The position numbers and the translations under genes are program-made. Shown piece by piece: positions 1 through 7,722 of a stretch of DNA of 36,564 nucleotides; position 1 is the stretch's first letter; each line of letters opens with the position of its first letter. Origin of the DNA: an uncultured Coriobacteriaceae bacterium (lineage in GTDB: Bacteria; Actinomycetota; Coriobacteriia; Coriobacteriales; Atopobiaceae); the NCBI GenBank assembly GCA_900544655.1, contig UQWE01000002.1:1-36564 (forward strand), read 5' to 3'. The notes below the pieces were generated by a model, which saw only the letters and a program-made list of their open reading frames with translations, was not told the DNA's origin and made no database searches.

Positions 1-2
1 GT

Positions 3-887
3 GGTGACGTCAAGGGCGTTACCCGCTACATCGGCTTCCTCATCAGCTCCGCCAGCTTCTCCCTGCACGGTCTGCGCGTTGGCCTTGACTGCGCGAACGG
101 CGCCTCCACGCCCATCGCCAAGGGCGTGTTCGATGCCCTGGGCGCCAAGACATACGTCGTCTCCAACGAGCCCAACGGCTTTAACATCAACCGCGGCTGT
201 GGCTCGACTCACATCGAGCAGCTTCAGAACCTCGTTGCCGAGAAGGGCCTCGACGTGGGCTTTGCCTATGACGGCGACGCGGACCGCTGCATCGCGGTCG
301 ACGAGCACGGCAACGTCGTCGACGGTGACCTCATCATGTACGCCTGTGGCACCTACATGGCCAAAAAGGGCCAGCTTGCGGATAACACCGTCGTCACCAC
401 GGTCATGAGCAACCTCGGCCTCTACAAGGCCTTCGAGCGCGCGGGCATTTCCTACGAGCAGACTGCCGTGGGCGACAAGTACGTTTCTGCCTGCATGAGC
501 GAGCACGGCTACTCCCTCGGCGGCGAGCAGAGCGGCCACGTCATCTTCTCCAAGTACAGCGCCACGGGCGACGGCATCAACACGAGCCTGCGCATTCTCG
601 AGGCCATGCTTGGTTCCAAGAAGACCCTCTTTGAGCTCACGGAGCCCGTCAAGATCTATCCGCAGCTGCTCAAGAATGTCGTCGTTGCGGACAAGAACGC
701 CGTTATGGCGGACGAGCGCGTCAAGGCTGCCGTTGCCGGTGTCGAGACCGCCCTCGAGGGCGAGGGTCGAGCGCTGGTTCGCGCGAGTGGCACCGAGCCG
801 ATGGTGCGCGTCATGGTCGAAGCCGCGACGCCCGCCATCTGCGAGCAGTACGTCGACCAGGTGGTCAAGGTCATCGAGAGCCTCTAG
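3..887 (+). CDS. glmM: Phosphoglucosamine mutase, 3' part (5' end outside window)
   Basis: This is an alpha-D-phosphohexomutase, most likely GlmM, which interconverts glucosamine-6-P and glucosamine-1-P on the way to UDP-GlcNAc and peptidoglycan in the cytoplasm. The reading frame is open from base 3, so the gene starts upstream; 294 codons remain. Visible family marks are the metal-binding loop DGDADR (270-287), the sugar-binding GEQSGH motif (about 525-542) and the C-terminal phosphate-binding RASGTEPM motif (780-803). The catalytic phosphoserine loop is upstream and not visible. GlmM is favoured over phosphomannomutase because of the GEQSGHVI context and the GTEPMVRVMVEA end. The neighbouring amino-sugar genes fit this role. 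A strong hairpin follows 25 bases after the stop, so this is the last gene of its transcript. Confidence 0.9.
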   Translation, partial: GDVKGVTRYIGFLISSASFSLHGLRVGLDCANGASTPIAKGVFDALGAKTYVVSNEPNGFNINRGCGSTHIEQLQNLVAEKGLDVGFAYDGDADRCIAVDEHGNVVDGDLIMYACGTYMAKKGQLADNTVVTTVMSNLGLYKAFERAGISYEQTAVGDKYVSACMSEHGYSLGGEQSGHVIFSKYSATGDGINTSLRILEAMLGSKKTLFELTEPVKIYPQLLKNVVVADKNAVMADERVKAAVAGVETALEGEGRALVRASGTEPMVRVMVEAATPAICEQYVDQVVKVIESL

Positions 888-911
888 GCTCGTGCGTCAA
901 TAGGACCGTAT

Positions 912-954
912 GGCCGGTGCGTTCCAGGGAGTGGAATGCGCCGGCCCTTTCTTT
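912..954 (+). terminator. Rho-independent terminator of glmM
   Basis: A 14-bp stem (912-925 with 933-946; two G-U pairs) with a 7-base loop is followed by CTTTCTTT. It sits between glmM and the ribosome binding site of the HAD gene. Confidence 0.8.
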
Positions 955-968
955 GAGGGGGTAGTTGA

Positions 969-1775
969 ATGAGGCTCATTCTTGCAGATATCGACCGCAC
1001 GATCATGCCCTTTGGCGATACCGTGGTGCCCGCCCGCGTGCGCGAGGCGTTTAGGGCCGCTGTTGAGGCGGGCTGTGCCGTGGGCCCCTGCAGCGGGCGC
1101 GGCCGTGACTGGATCAGCATCCTGTTTGACGGGGACGAGCCCTGCTACCAGACGAACATCGCCACGAACGGCCTGCAGGTGAGCTATGGTGGCGAGCTCG
1201 TGCTCGAGCGCCATATCCCCGCCGAGCTGGTCGCGCGCATGGCTGTCCTCACCGCCGAGGTGCCGCGTGCGGGTCTCGTCTGGTTTGATGGTGCTGCCCC
1301 GAAGGTCGTCGCGGGTGATATGGAGGACCTTAAGGTCGCGTTCCCGCGCTATGGGGCGTGCGGCGTCTACGAGCTGCTGCCTGGTCATGACGTGGTCAAG
1401 GCGAATGCCTTCGTGGCGGGCGATGACGTGGCAACGCGCGAGCTCGCTGATCTTCTCACGAGGGAGATTCCGGAGCTTGACTTCGACGTGCCGCAGCGAG
1501 GCTTCGTCAACATTATGCCTGCGGGCTGGAACAAGGGAGCCGCGGTGCTTTGGCTCGCGGATTACCTGGGCGTGGCGTCACAGGACGTCTTCGTCTTCGG
1601 CGACGCGGAGAATGACCTCTCGATGCTGCGTGCGGTGGATAACTCCGTCGCCGTGGCGAATGCCACGCCCGAGGCCGCCGCTGCCGCGCGTTGGCACATT
1701 GGTGCCTGCGAGGACTTCGCCGTCGCCGACGCCGTCAAGGCCCTCGCCTCCGGCGGTTTCCCCTTCACCGAGTAG
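969..1775 (+). CDS. Cof-type HAD-superfamily phosphatase
   Basis: A 268-residue cytoplasmic haloacid-dehalogenase-superfamily hydrolase of the Cof/YbiV (IIB cap) type, expected to dephosphorylate a small phosphorylated metabolite; the substrate cannot be read from sequence. Motif I is DIDRT with Asp7 as nucleophile and Asp9 as acid/base. Ser42 lies in the motif II position (CSGRG), Lys189 is motif III (NKG) and GDAEND with Asp212/Asp216 is motif IV. The DIDRT form, with Arg where Gly is usual, is a minor oddity. ATG at 969 is preceded by GAGGGGG at good spacing. It follows the glmM terminator, so it needs its own promoter or readthrough. A REP-like palindrome begins 7 bases after the stop. 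Confidence 0.85.
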   Translation: MRLILADIDRTIMPFGDTVVPARVREAFRAAVEAGCAVGPCSGRGRDWISILFDGDEPCYQTNIATNGLQVSYGGELVLERHIPAELVARMAVLTAEVPRAGLVWFDGAAPKVVAGDMEDLKVAFPRYGACGVYELLPGHDVVKANAFVAGDDVATRELADLLTREIPELDFDVPQRGFVNIMPAGWNKGAAVLWLADYLGVASQDVFVFGDAENDLSMLRAVDNSVAVANATPEAAAAARWHIGACEDFAVADAVKALASGGFPFTE

Positions 1776-1781
1776 CCGAAA

Positions 1782-1810
1782 GTTGACAAAGGGACTGTCC
1801 CTTTGTCAAC
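1782..1810. repeat. REP-like palindrome, AAAGGGAC family, copy 1
   Basis: A perfect inverted repeat: 13-base arms (GTTGACAAAGGGA / TCCCTTTGTCAAC) around CTG. It shares the core AAAGGGAC-N-GTCCCTTT with copies at 1824, 33371 and 33441. It lies directly after the HAD gene and has no T-run of its own. Confidence 0.85.
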
Positions 1811-1823
1811 TCGATACCCACTG

Positions 1824-1858
1824 ACCTGCAAAAGGGACGGTCCCTTTGCAGGTTTTTT
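1824..1858 (+). terminator. REP-like palindrome copy 2 with T-run, likely HAD-gene terminator
   Basis: Arms ACCTGCAAA(A)GGGA and TCCCTTTGCAGGT pair over 13 bp with one bulged A around CGG, and six T follow (1853-1858). It is the same AAAGGGAC family as copy 1, but with different outer arm sequence. The T-run makes it look like a working rho-independent terminator for the gene ending at 1775. Confidence 0.7.
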
Positions 1859-2256
1859 CTCACGTCCCCAGCTTGATATGTCAAGTGAGGTGCTACGGAG
1901 GAAGCTCGGGCGATTCGTTGGCGGCTGCGCCCAAATAATGCGAGAGTATTTTCTGACAACTACAAAGAAGCAGGTAAACATATGCGCAAACGGTAACTCA
2001 CAACCTGATATCGCCCTAATCAAGTGCAACCAAACGATTACCACTCAGCTAATAAAAAGATACCGTTCGGGAACGGAACGGGCAATTTGGAAATTCTGTG
2101 ATAGCTTAATATACGGAGTTGGAGGGAGAGAGGGACTCCCACCGCTCCTGTTCGCCTCCGCTTCTGGTCGGCTCGCGGAGGGCCAACCGATGAATCCGCG
2201 GGACGCGTACGTATTGTTTGGAAAGCAGTACAAATGAAAGGTAGGAGGGATACCGA
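1859..2256. other. Long AT-richer leader before the PTS gene; palindrome at 2063-2076
   Basis: I find no convincing gene in this stretch. Its base composition is visibly more AT-rich than the coding regions between about 1930 and 2115. The perfect palindrome CCGTTC-GG-GAACGG (2063-2076) is a candidate operator, and a TAATAT word at 2107-2112 could be part of a -10 box, but no matching -35 is clear. The ribosome binding site AGGTAGGAGGG (2240-2250) belongs to the PTS gene. No antiterminator (LicT-type RAT) sequence was recognised. Confidence 0.4.
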
Positions 2257-3760
2257 ATGATGAAGTATCTCCAGAAGCTCGGCAAAGCGCTGATGCTTCC
2301 CGTCGCGGCGCTTCCCGTCGCTGGCATCCTCATGGGCGTTGGCTATCTGCTCGCCCCGGCTGTTATGGGCGTTCCTGGTGCTGAGGCTGCTGGCGCGGCC
2401 TACACCGTTGGTTTCCTGCTCATCAAGGCGGGGGGGGGCTCTCATCGACAACATGGCCTGGCTCTTCGCCATCGGCGCAGCCGTGGGCCTCGCCGACGAT
2501 CATGACGGCACCGCTGGCCTCGCTGGTCTCGTCGCCTTCCTGATGATCCAGCAGCTCCTCAGCCCGGCCGTCGTCGGCACCGTCCGTGGCATGGACGCTG
2601 ACGCTCAGGCTGCCTGGCTCCTCACCGCCGAGGGCATCGCCTTCTCCAAGATCGCTGGCAACTGCTTCATCGGCATCCTCTCCGCCGTCATCGGTGGCAC
2701 GATGTACAACAAGTTCAAGGACACCCGTCTCCCGGATTGGCTGGCCTTCTTCTCCGGCAAGCGCTGCGTCGCCATCATGACCGCGCTCGTCTCCATCATC
2801 GCCTCCGTTGTCCTGCTCTTCGTGTGGCCCATCATCTTCGACGGCCTCGTTACTCTTGGTAACGGCATCGCCGGCATGGGTGGCATCGGCGCTGGCATCT
2901 ACGCCTTCCTGAACCGCCTCCTCATCCCGACCGGTCTGCATCACGCCCTCAACAACGTCTTCTGGTTCGACACCATCGGTCTCGGCGACCTGTCCCACTA
3001 CTGGGCCGGCGACGTCATGGGCCAGAACGGCGCCAACTGGAGCGTCGGCATGTACATGTCCGGCTTCTTCCCCTGCATGATGTTCGGCATCCCGGGTGCT
3101 GCCCTCGCCATGGTCAAGACCGCCAAGGACAAGAAGGCCGCCATCGGCCTGGTCCTCTCCGCCGCCATCTGCGCCTTTGTCTGCGGCGTCACCGAGCCGT
3201 TCGAGTTCGGCTTCATGTTCCTCTGCTTCCCGCTCTACGTCGTGTACGCCGCCCTGTACGGCATCTTCACGATCATCGTCTACTACGTGAACTTCCGTGC
3301 GGGCTTCTGCTTCTCCGCTGGTGCGACTGACCTGGTCTTCTCCGCAAGCCTGCCCGCCCATGCCAACACCTGGATGATCATCCCGCTGGGCATCGCCGCT
3401 TTCGTGGTCTTCTACGCGGTCTTCTACTTCGCCATCACGAAGTTCGACCTCAAGACCCCCGGCCGCGAGGATGTCTCTGAGGGTGAGGCCAGCGTTGCTT
3501 CCGCTACCTCTGGCGACGACAAGTTCGCCGCTATCGCCGCTGGTGTCCTAGCTGCTGTGGGCGGCAAGGAGAACGTCAAGAACGTTGACTTCTGCGCCAC
3601 GCGCCTCCGCTTCGAGGTCGCTGACTCCGCCAAGGTCGACGAGGCCGCCTGCAAGAAGGCCGGTGCCGTGGGCGTCATGATTCCTTCCAAGGAGTCCGCT
3701 CAGGTCATCATCGGCACGCAGGTCCAGGCCGTCTGCGACGAGCTCCAGAAGCTCATCTAA
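2257..3760 (+). CDS. nagE: PTS EIICB, N-acetylglucosamine/glucose family, frameshifted at a 9-G tract
   Basis: A membrane permease (EIIC) fused to a cytoplasmic EIIB domain, which would import and phosphorylate GlcNAc or glucose with phosphate from EIIA(Glc). As read, the frame beginning at ATG 2257 (AGGAGGG upstream) runs into nine G at 2430-2438 and would stop at 2505. The rest of the protein lies in the next frame to 3760. Removing one G restores ...IKAGGALIDNMAWLFAIG... and an unbroken protein of about 500 residues, the normal length. EIIC marks are several hydrophobic segments, GLHHALNNVFWFDTIG, and GVTEPFEFGFMF. EIIB carries the phospho-acceptor Cys in NVDFCATRLRF (codon 3593-3595). The FRAGFCFSAG segment resembles NagE rather than PtsG. 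The frameshift is either a sequencing error, a mutation or slippage-based switching. It is followed by its own terminator and faces the EIIA(Glc) gene tail to tail. Confidence 0.8.
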
Positions 3761-3799
3761 GACTGATGCCTGAGGCCGGAAGGCTGAAGTAACAGCATG

Positions 3800-3836
3800 A
3801 AGGGCCGTTCCCACTCCGCGGGGAACGGCCCTTTTT
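3800..3836 (+). terminator. Terminator of the PTS EIICB gene
   Basis: A perfect 13-bp stem (AAGGGCCGTTCCC, 3800-3812, with 3821-3833) and an 8-base loop are followed by TTT, 40 bases after the stop. The rest of the 3761-4084 gap holds the opposing terminator at 3996-4033 and nothing else I can support. Confidence 0.9.
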
Positions 3837-3995
3837 CTTATGCGCGCACGCTGCGCTCAAGCGATGCTTGCACACCTGACGCTGCGGCTCGGGCGCATGG
3901 TTGCCGCGCGAGGGGCGTGTCGTGTCACAACCGCGCGAGGATGCGGCCCCGCCACAACCGGCAGACCTTCGCCGGCAACCCGTCTCCCCAGCCAC

Positions 3996-4033
3996 AAAAC
4001 GAGGGCCCGCCGGCATCGAGTCGACGGGCCCTC
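3996..4033 (-). terminator. Terminator of the EIIA(Glc) gene (minus strand)
   Basis: GAGGGCCCG-rich arms (4001-4014 with 4020-4033) pair over about 14 bp with one wobble and one mismatch. On the minus strand the stem is followed by GTTTT. It stands 50 bases after the stop of the EIIA gene. Confidence 0.75.
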
Positions 4034-4084
4034 TGTACGAGTCAACGTACTTTGCGCGGGCGCGCGCCCGAAGAATCGCAGAAG

Positions 4085-4582
4085 CTACTTCGTGACGCTC
4101 ACCACGACGTCGCCAACCTTGACGGGGCGGTTGGCGATGGGGGTGACCTCAGCGCACTCAGCGGTGTTGGTGATGATGACGAAAGTGGTGTCAGGGTGGC
4201 CCGCCTCGGCTACCTTCTCGCGCGAGAAGGTGAGGAGCTCTTGGCCACAGGTGACGGAGTCGCCCTGGGCAACCTTGACTTCGAAGCCGTCGCCCTTCAT
4301 CTCAACGGTGTCGATGCCCACGTGAACCATGACCTCAACGCCGTTATCGGCGATGATGCCCACGGCGTGCGGCATGACGACGGAGACCTTGCCGGAGATG
4401 GGGGAGATGACGGTCGAGCTCGTGGGGTTGATGGCACAACCCTTGCCCATCATCTCGCTTCCAAAGACGGGCTCGTTGGTCTCAGAAAGTTGGACGAGTT
4501 CACCGTCGACGGGAGCAAGAACCTCAGTGACGTTGCTGGCCGGCTTGTCCTCGGCCTTCTTGAAGCGATCGAACAGTCCCAT
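4085..4582 (-). CDS. crr: PTS EIIA, glucose family (EIIA-Glc/Crr-like)
   Basis: A 165-residue soluble phosphocarrier that takes phosphate from HPr and hands it to an EIIB domain. His72 (MPHAVGI) and His87 (VMVHVGIDTV) correspond to the active-site pair of E. coli EIIA(Glc) (His75/His90). The start MGLFDRFKK also matches the family. ATG at 4582 follows CGGAGAC. It is a separate protein facing the EIICB gene, which lacks its own EIIA domain, so the two very likely form one transporter. A TATAAT box lies about 40 bases upstream of the start and a terminator follows, so it appears to be monocistronic. It may also serve other glucose-family permeases and have regulatory roles, as in other bacteria; that is not visible here. 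Confidence 0.92.
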   Translation of the reverse strand: MGLFDRFKKAEDKPASNVTEVLAPVDGELVQLSETNEPVFGSEMMGKGCAINPTSSTVISPISGKVSVVMPHAVGIIADNGVEVMVHVGIDTVEMKGDGFEVKVAQGDSVTCGQELLTFSREKVAEAGHPDTTFVIITNTAECAEVTPIANRPVKVGDVVVSVTK

Positions 4583-4620
4583 CGTGTCTCCGTTCGCTGG
4601 GGGATAAATATATACTTGAT

Positions 4621-4626
4621 ATTATA
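4621..4626 (-). promoter_or_regulatory. -10 box (TATAAT) of the EIIA(Glc) gene
   Basis: The minus strand reads TATAAT here, giving a predicted start about 32 bases before the ATG. The -35 region at about 4644-4649 reads GCAATG, a poor match, so an activator or a weak promoter is possible. The surrounding TATACTTGATATTATA is AT-rich and could overlap an operator. Confidence 0.5.
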
Positions 4627-4688
4627 AGTTGGAAGCACGAGATCATTGCGCTTTCGTCGGCATGCGGTATGATTCGTCATTTAACTGA

Positions 4689-4724
4689 AACGGGAAGGCA
4701 AGCGACTGGACTTGCCTTCCCGTT
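4689..4724 (-). terminator. Hairpin after the FucU-like gene
   Basis: A perfect 14-bp stem (AACGGGAAGGCAAG, 4689-4702, with 4711-4724) has an 8-base loop. It lies 85 bases after the stop of the FucU-like gene (minus strand) and before the EIIA promoter. The T-tract on either side is weak, so termination may be imperfect. Confidence 0.6.
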
Positions 4725-4809
4725 CTGCGTCAAATCGTGTGTGAAAATGCGCCAGAGCCCCGCCAAGCTTGAATTCCGGCTTGGATGGCGAAGGTGCTAT
4801 CTTAGCAGT

Positions 4810-5229
4810 CTACTTCACGACGCCCTTGCGGAGAAGGATGTTCGCGTAGGTGGCCTCCTCAGAGGTGGCCACGATGGCGTAGGTCTTGCGGGCGCGATCG
4901 ATGAAGGCGTCATGCTCCATGTGGGAGATCTTCACGTCACCGGCGTGCTTTTTGATGATCTCGCGGTAGGTGGCCCAAATGGGAGGCTCCTCCGGAGTGG
5001 GCGATTCCATCATCGCGACGGGAGACTCGACGTAATCATCGAGCGGCATGAGCGTGAGGATGGAGTCGAGCAACTCGGGTACGCCGAGGCCGATGCAGCG
5101 GACGAGCAGGTTGCCGCTCGAGGTGGCGGGATAGTTGCCATCCGAGAGGACGATTTCGTCGCCGTGGCCCATCTCCATCAGGACCTTCAACAGGTCGGGT
5201 GAGACGTTCTTGGGGATTCCGTTGAGCAT
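4810..5229 (-). CDS. fucU: RbsD/FucU-family sugar mutarotase
   Basis: A 139-residue protein of the RbsD/FucU family, which speeds interconversion of sugar anomers (L-fucose or ribose in known members). EMGHGDEIVLSDGNYPA near the N-terminus, with His22 as the expected catalytic residue, and the C-terminal RARKTYAIVATSE...YANILLRKG are family signatures, closer to FucU than RbsD. ATG 5229 is chosen because AGAAGGGA sits 6 bases upstream; an ATG 36 bases earlier lacks a good site. No fucose kinase or aldolase genes are near. Its place between the amino-sugar regulator and EIIA(Glc) suggests it helps present the right anomer of an imported sugar, but that is inference. A 150-base gap separates it from the GntR gene, so co-transcription is possible. 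Confidence 0.85.
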   Translation of the reverse strand: MLNGIPKNVSPDLLKVLMEMGHGDEIVLSDGNYPATSSGNLLVRCIGLGVPELLDSILTLMPLDDYVESPVAMMESPTPEEPPIWATYREIIKKHAGDVKISHMEHDAFIDRARKTYAIVATSEEATYANILLRKGVVK

Positions 5230-5380
5230 GGGTTGTCCCTTCTGCCGCGCGAGCGGCATATCCATTGGTTGGCCGTCAATTGGCAGCTGGTTTAGTTGTA
5301 ACCACTTTGGACGGGGCCTGCGCCAACGCTTCGGTGGACGCGCGCGATGGTTCGCAGGCGCGGGGACGAGACGGGGCGCC

Positions 5381-6115
5381 CTAGTCGAGCACGCTACGGG
5401 CGCCAGAGCGATCGAGCGAGGAGAACTTCAGCTTGAAGTAATCCCAGCGCACATAGGAGAGCGCATCCTCGACAACCTCGCCCGTGGCGAGCGTCGTGAT
5501 CTTGTGCTCGCGAACGACGGGCGTGTCACCCTCGAGCTTGAGCGCCTCCGCCACCTCAATCGGCGCGGGGAAGATGATGTCGTCCACCTCGACCGCGGCC
5601 TCATCATTGAGCGAGATGCCGAAGTCCTCGCGGACCTTGCGGTAAATGGAGGAATACTCCTGCGGCTCCGCATTCTCCTTGATGAGGCGGCTTGCGATGT
5701 AGCTGCGCTGATAGACGATGGGGATTCCCTTGCAGCTGCGGATGCGCATGATGCGCTGGTAGCCCTCCGTGGGACCGAGGTGCATGGAACGGCGGACATC
5801 CGGGTCACCACCGCGCTCGAATGACAGGACCTCGACGGTCTCTCGCTCGGTGTAACCCTTCCACGGCTCCATGTCCGTGAGCTCGACGAGGCGACGCTTG
5901 CGCGTGCGCGAGACGAACGTGCCCTTGCCCTGGCTGCGCACGAGGTAGCCCATGTTCACGAGTTCGCGGATGGCGCGGACGATGGTGATGGAGCTCACGC
6001 CGTAGCGCTCGATCAGCTCGGACTCGCTGTAGAAGCGTTGGCCGTTCTCGAACTTCTTGCTCTCAATCTCCTTGCGGAGGTCTTCCTTGATGAGCTCGTA
6101 CTTGGGTGTACGCAT
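5381..6115 (-). CDS. GntR/HutC-family transcriptional regulator, NagR/DasR-like
   Basis: A 244-residue one-component regulator. The N-terminal winged helix-turn-helix spans roughly residues 5-70 (YSESELIERYGVSSITIVRAI as the recognition region). The C-terminal part is a UTRA-type effector domain typical of the HutC subfamily, which often binds phosphorylated sugars such as GlcN-6-P. ATG 6115 is preceded by CAGGTGAG. It is transcribed divergently from nagA over a 203-base AT-rich intergenic region, the classic arrangement for a local regulator. It therefore probably represses nagA, itself and perhaps the PTS genes until amino-sugar phosphates accumulate. Both the ligand and the targets are inferred from context. 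Confidence 0.85.
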   Translation of the reverse strand: MRTPKYELIKEDLRKEIESKKFENGQRFYSESELIERYGVSSITIVRAIRELVNMGYLVRSQGKGTFVSRTRKRRLVELTDMEPWKGYTERETVEVLSFERGGDPDVRRSMHLGPTEGYQRIMRIRSCKGIPIVYQRSYIASRLIKENAEPQEYSSIYRKVREDFGISLNDEAAVEVDDIIFPAPIEVAEALKLEGDTPVVREHKITTLATGEVVEDALSYVRWDYFKLKFSSLDRSGARSVLD

Positions 6116-6318
6116 GTCTCACCTGCCGTGGGGCCCAGCCTGTCGCAAAAGGCTGCCGTTTGCCGGGAAAATAGGATAAAAGCCGTGCTAGTGAATTACT
6201 ATACTAACTATATGACAGGCGTGAACAACAACAACTAAATCCCTCATCGTTGAACGGCTGCCAAATACCGTTTATCCATAGCTCTGCTCTGCGCGTTTCC
6301 GCGTGAGAAGGGATTGCA
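6116..6318. promoter_or_regulatory. Divergent gntR-nagA control region
   Basis: This AT-rich spacer holds the promoters of both genes. Candidate elements are TATACT at 6200-6205 on the plus strand and TTGTTC-16-TAGTAT on the minus strand within about 6203-6230. GGATAAA occurs at 6174-6180 and, inverted, at 6272-6278. GAACGG at 6252 and CCGTTT at 6269 form an outward pair. GAGAAGGGA just before 6319 is the nagA ribosome binding site. None of the operator candidates is proven. Confidence 0.4.
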
Positions 6319-7503
6319 ATGGCTTCGTATCTTATCAAAGCTGACAAGTTCTTCCTGCCCGGCGGAGTCGCCCTGGGCGGTTACCTCAAGGTCATCGACG
6401 GCAAGTTTGGCGCGTGGACCCCTGCTGCTTCCGAGGGCGTCGAGATTCGTGACTTCACGGGTAGGTGGATCGCTCCCGGCATGGTCGACACACACATCCA
6501 CGGTTTCTTCGGCCACGCCACTATCGACGTCGATGCCGAGGGCATGGTCGAGGCGAGCGAGAACCTCGCGAAGTTTGGCACGACGAGCTGGCTGCCCACC
6601 ACCTTCACCGATGGCGTCGAGCATATCGGCGAGTGCTGCGCGACGATTGCCGAGGCTGCCAAGTCTTGCCAAGCTGGCTCTGGCCGTGCCCACATGCAGG
6701 GCATCTACCTCGAGGGTCCGTTCTTCACGATGAAGCACGTGGGAGCTCAGAACCCGGCGTTTCTCGTGGATCCCAGCTATGAGGTCTTCCGTGGCTGGCA
6801 GGAGCGCGCCGGTGGCATGATTCGCAAGAGCGCGCTTGCTCCCGAGAGGGACGGTTCCGTCGACTACATTGCCGCGCTCGATGCCGAGGGCGTCGTGATC
6901 TGCATCGGCCATACGGATGCCACCTATGACGAGGCGCTCGCCGCGGTGAATGCTGGCGCGACCTGCTTCGTCCACACCTACAACGGCCAACGCGGCCTCC
7001 ACCATCGCGATCCGGGCGTGGTGGGCTGCGCCATGTCGACGCCTGAGACCTATGCGGAGATCATCTGTGATGGCAAGCACGTGCGCACCGCCGCGATCGA
7101 GTCCCTGCTTCGCGCCAAGGGCTGGCAGCATACGGTGCTTATCACGGATTGCCTGGGCTGCGGTGGCCTTCCCGAGGGCAACTATATGAGCGGCGGCATG
7201 CCCGTCGTTCTCGCCGATGGCCTGTGTTACCTGCGCAATGAGGACGGCACGAGGGGCAACATCGCCGGTTCCGTGCTCACGCTCGCCAAGGGCGTGAAGA
7301 ACATCGTGGATTGGGGCCTTGCGAGTGCTGGCGAGGCGATTCGCATGGCGACGGAGGTCCCGGCTCGCTCCGCGCACATCGACGACGTCTGCGGCTCGAT
7401 CAAGCCTGGCCGTGACGCGGATTTCGTGGTCTTTGACCACGAGCTCAACCTATGCGAGACGTTCCTCGCGGGCGAGTCCGTGGGAGCTCCAATTGAGTAT
7501 TAG
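6319..7503 (+). CDS. nagA: N-acetylglucosamine-6-phosphate deacetylase
   Basis: A 394-residue amidohydrolase-superfamily enzyme that removes acetate from GlcNAc-6-P to give GlcN-6-P, the first committed step of GlcNAc use and cell-wall recycling. Metal and active-site residues are visible: His59 and His61 in DTHIHG, Glu132 in YLEGPFF, His198 in CIGHTDAT, His219 in FVHTYNG, His254 in DGKH and the catalytic Asp277 in LITDCLG. The two sites HTYNGQRGLHHRDPG and ITDCLGCGG differ somewhat from the common HLFNAM and TDA forms, so the substrate range may be shifted. The start follows GAGAAGGGA. The product of the upstream PTS is its expected substrate. No nagB (deaminase) is present in the window. 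It is divergent from the GntR regulator, which likely controls it. Confidence 0.93.
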   Translation: MASYLIKADKFFLPGGVALGGYLKVIDGKFGAWTPAASEGVEIRDFTGRWIAPGMVDTHIHGFFGHATIDVDAEGMVEASENLAKFGTTSWLPTTFTDGVEHIGECCATIAEAAKSCQAGSGRAHMQGIYLEGPFFTMKHVGAQNPAFLVDPSYEVFRGWQERAGGMIRKSALAPERDGSVDYIAALDAEGVVICIGHTDATYDEALAAVNAGATCFVHTYNGQRGLHHRDPGVVGCAMSTPETYAEIICDGKHVRTAAIESLLRAKGWQHTVLITDCLGCGGLPEGNYMSGGMPVVLADGLCYLRNEDGTRGNIAGSVLTLAKGVKNIVDWGLASAGEAIRMATEVPARSAHIDDVCGSIKPGRDADFVVFDHELNLCETFLAGESVGAPIEY

Positions 7504-7639
7504 CGGAGGTGCGGTGGCACGGGGCGCGGCGAGGACGCGGGCGGCAGCTTGGAGACCGCCTGCGACCTCGCTGACAGCACCCGTCTCAATGCGTCAGCGA
7601 TAACGCGCATGTGCCGCTTCTGGAAACAGTGCGTAACGA

Positions 7640-7718
7640 AACCTCCTGCGGGGCGCGTTGCGTGCTTTGATGGGACGAACTAATCGTCCGTCAGGCACGT
7701 GCTGCCCCGCAGGAGGTT
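7640..7718 (+). promoter_or_regulatory. Nested hairpin that buries the Shine-Dalgarno of the EIIA(Man) gene
   Basis: A perfect 15-bp stem (AACCTCCTGCGGGGC, 7640-7654, with 7704-7718) encloses a 5-bp stem (7661-7665 with 7695-7699) and a perfect 6-bp tip (GGACGA 7673-7678, loop ACTAA, TCGTCC 7684-7689). The right arm contains AGGAGG (7711-7716), the ribosome binding site for ATG 7723, and the left arm contains the matching CCTCCT. If transcribed as one RNA, the ribosome binding site is fully paired. No T-run follows, so it is not a terminator. An alternative reading is a small mobile element with 15-bp terminal inverted repeats. Confidence 0.7.
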
Positions 7719-7722
7719 CTTC

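Noticed and set aside
7569..7599. CGCTGAC...GTCAGCG inverted repeat after nagA as a terminator
   Set aside because: Only 7 bp with a 17-base loop and no T-run; too weak to call.
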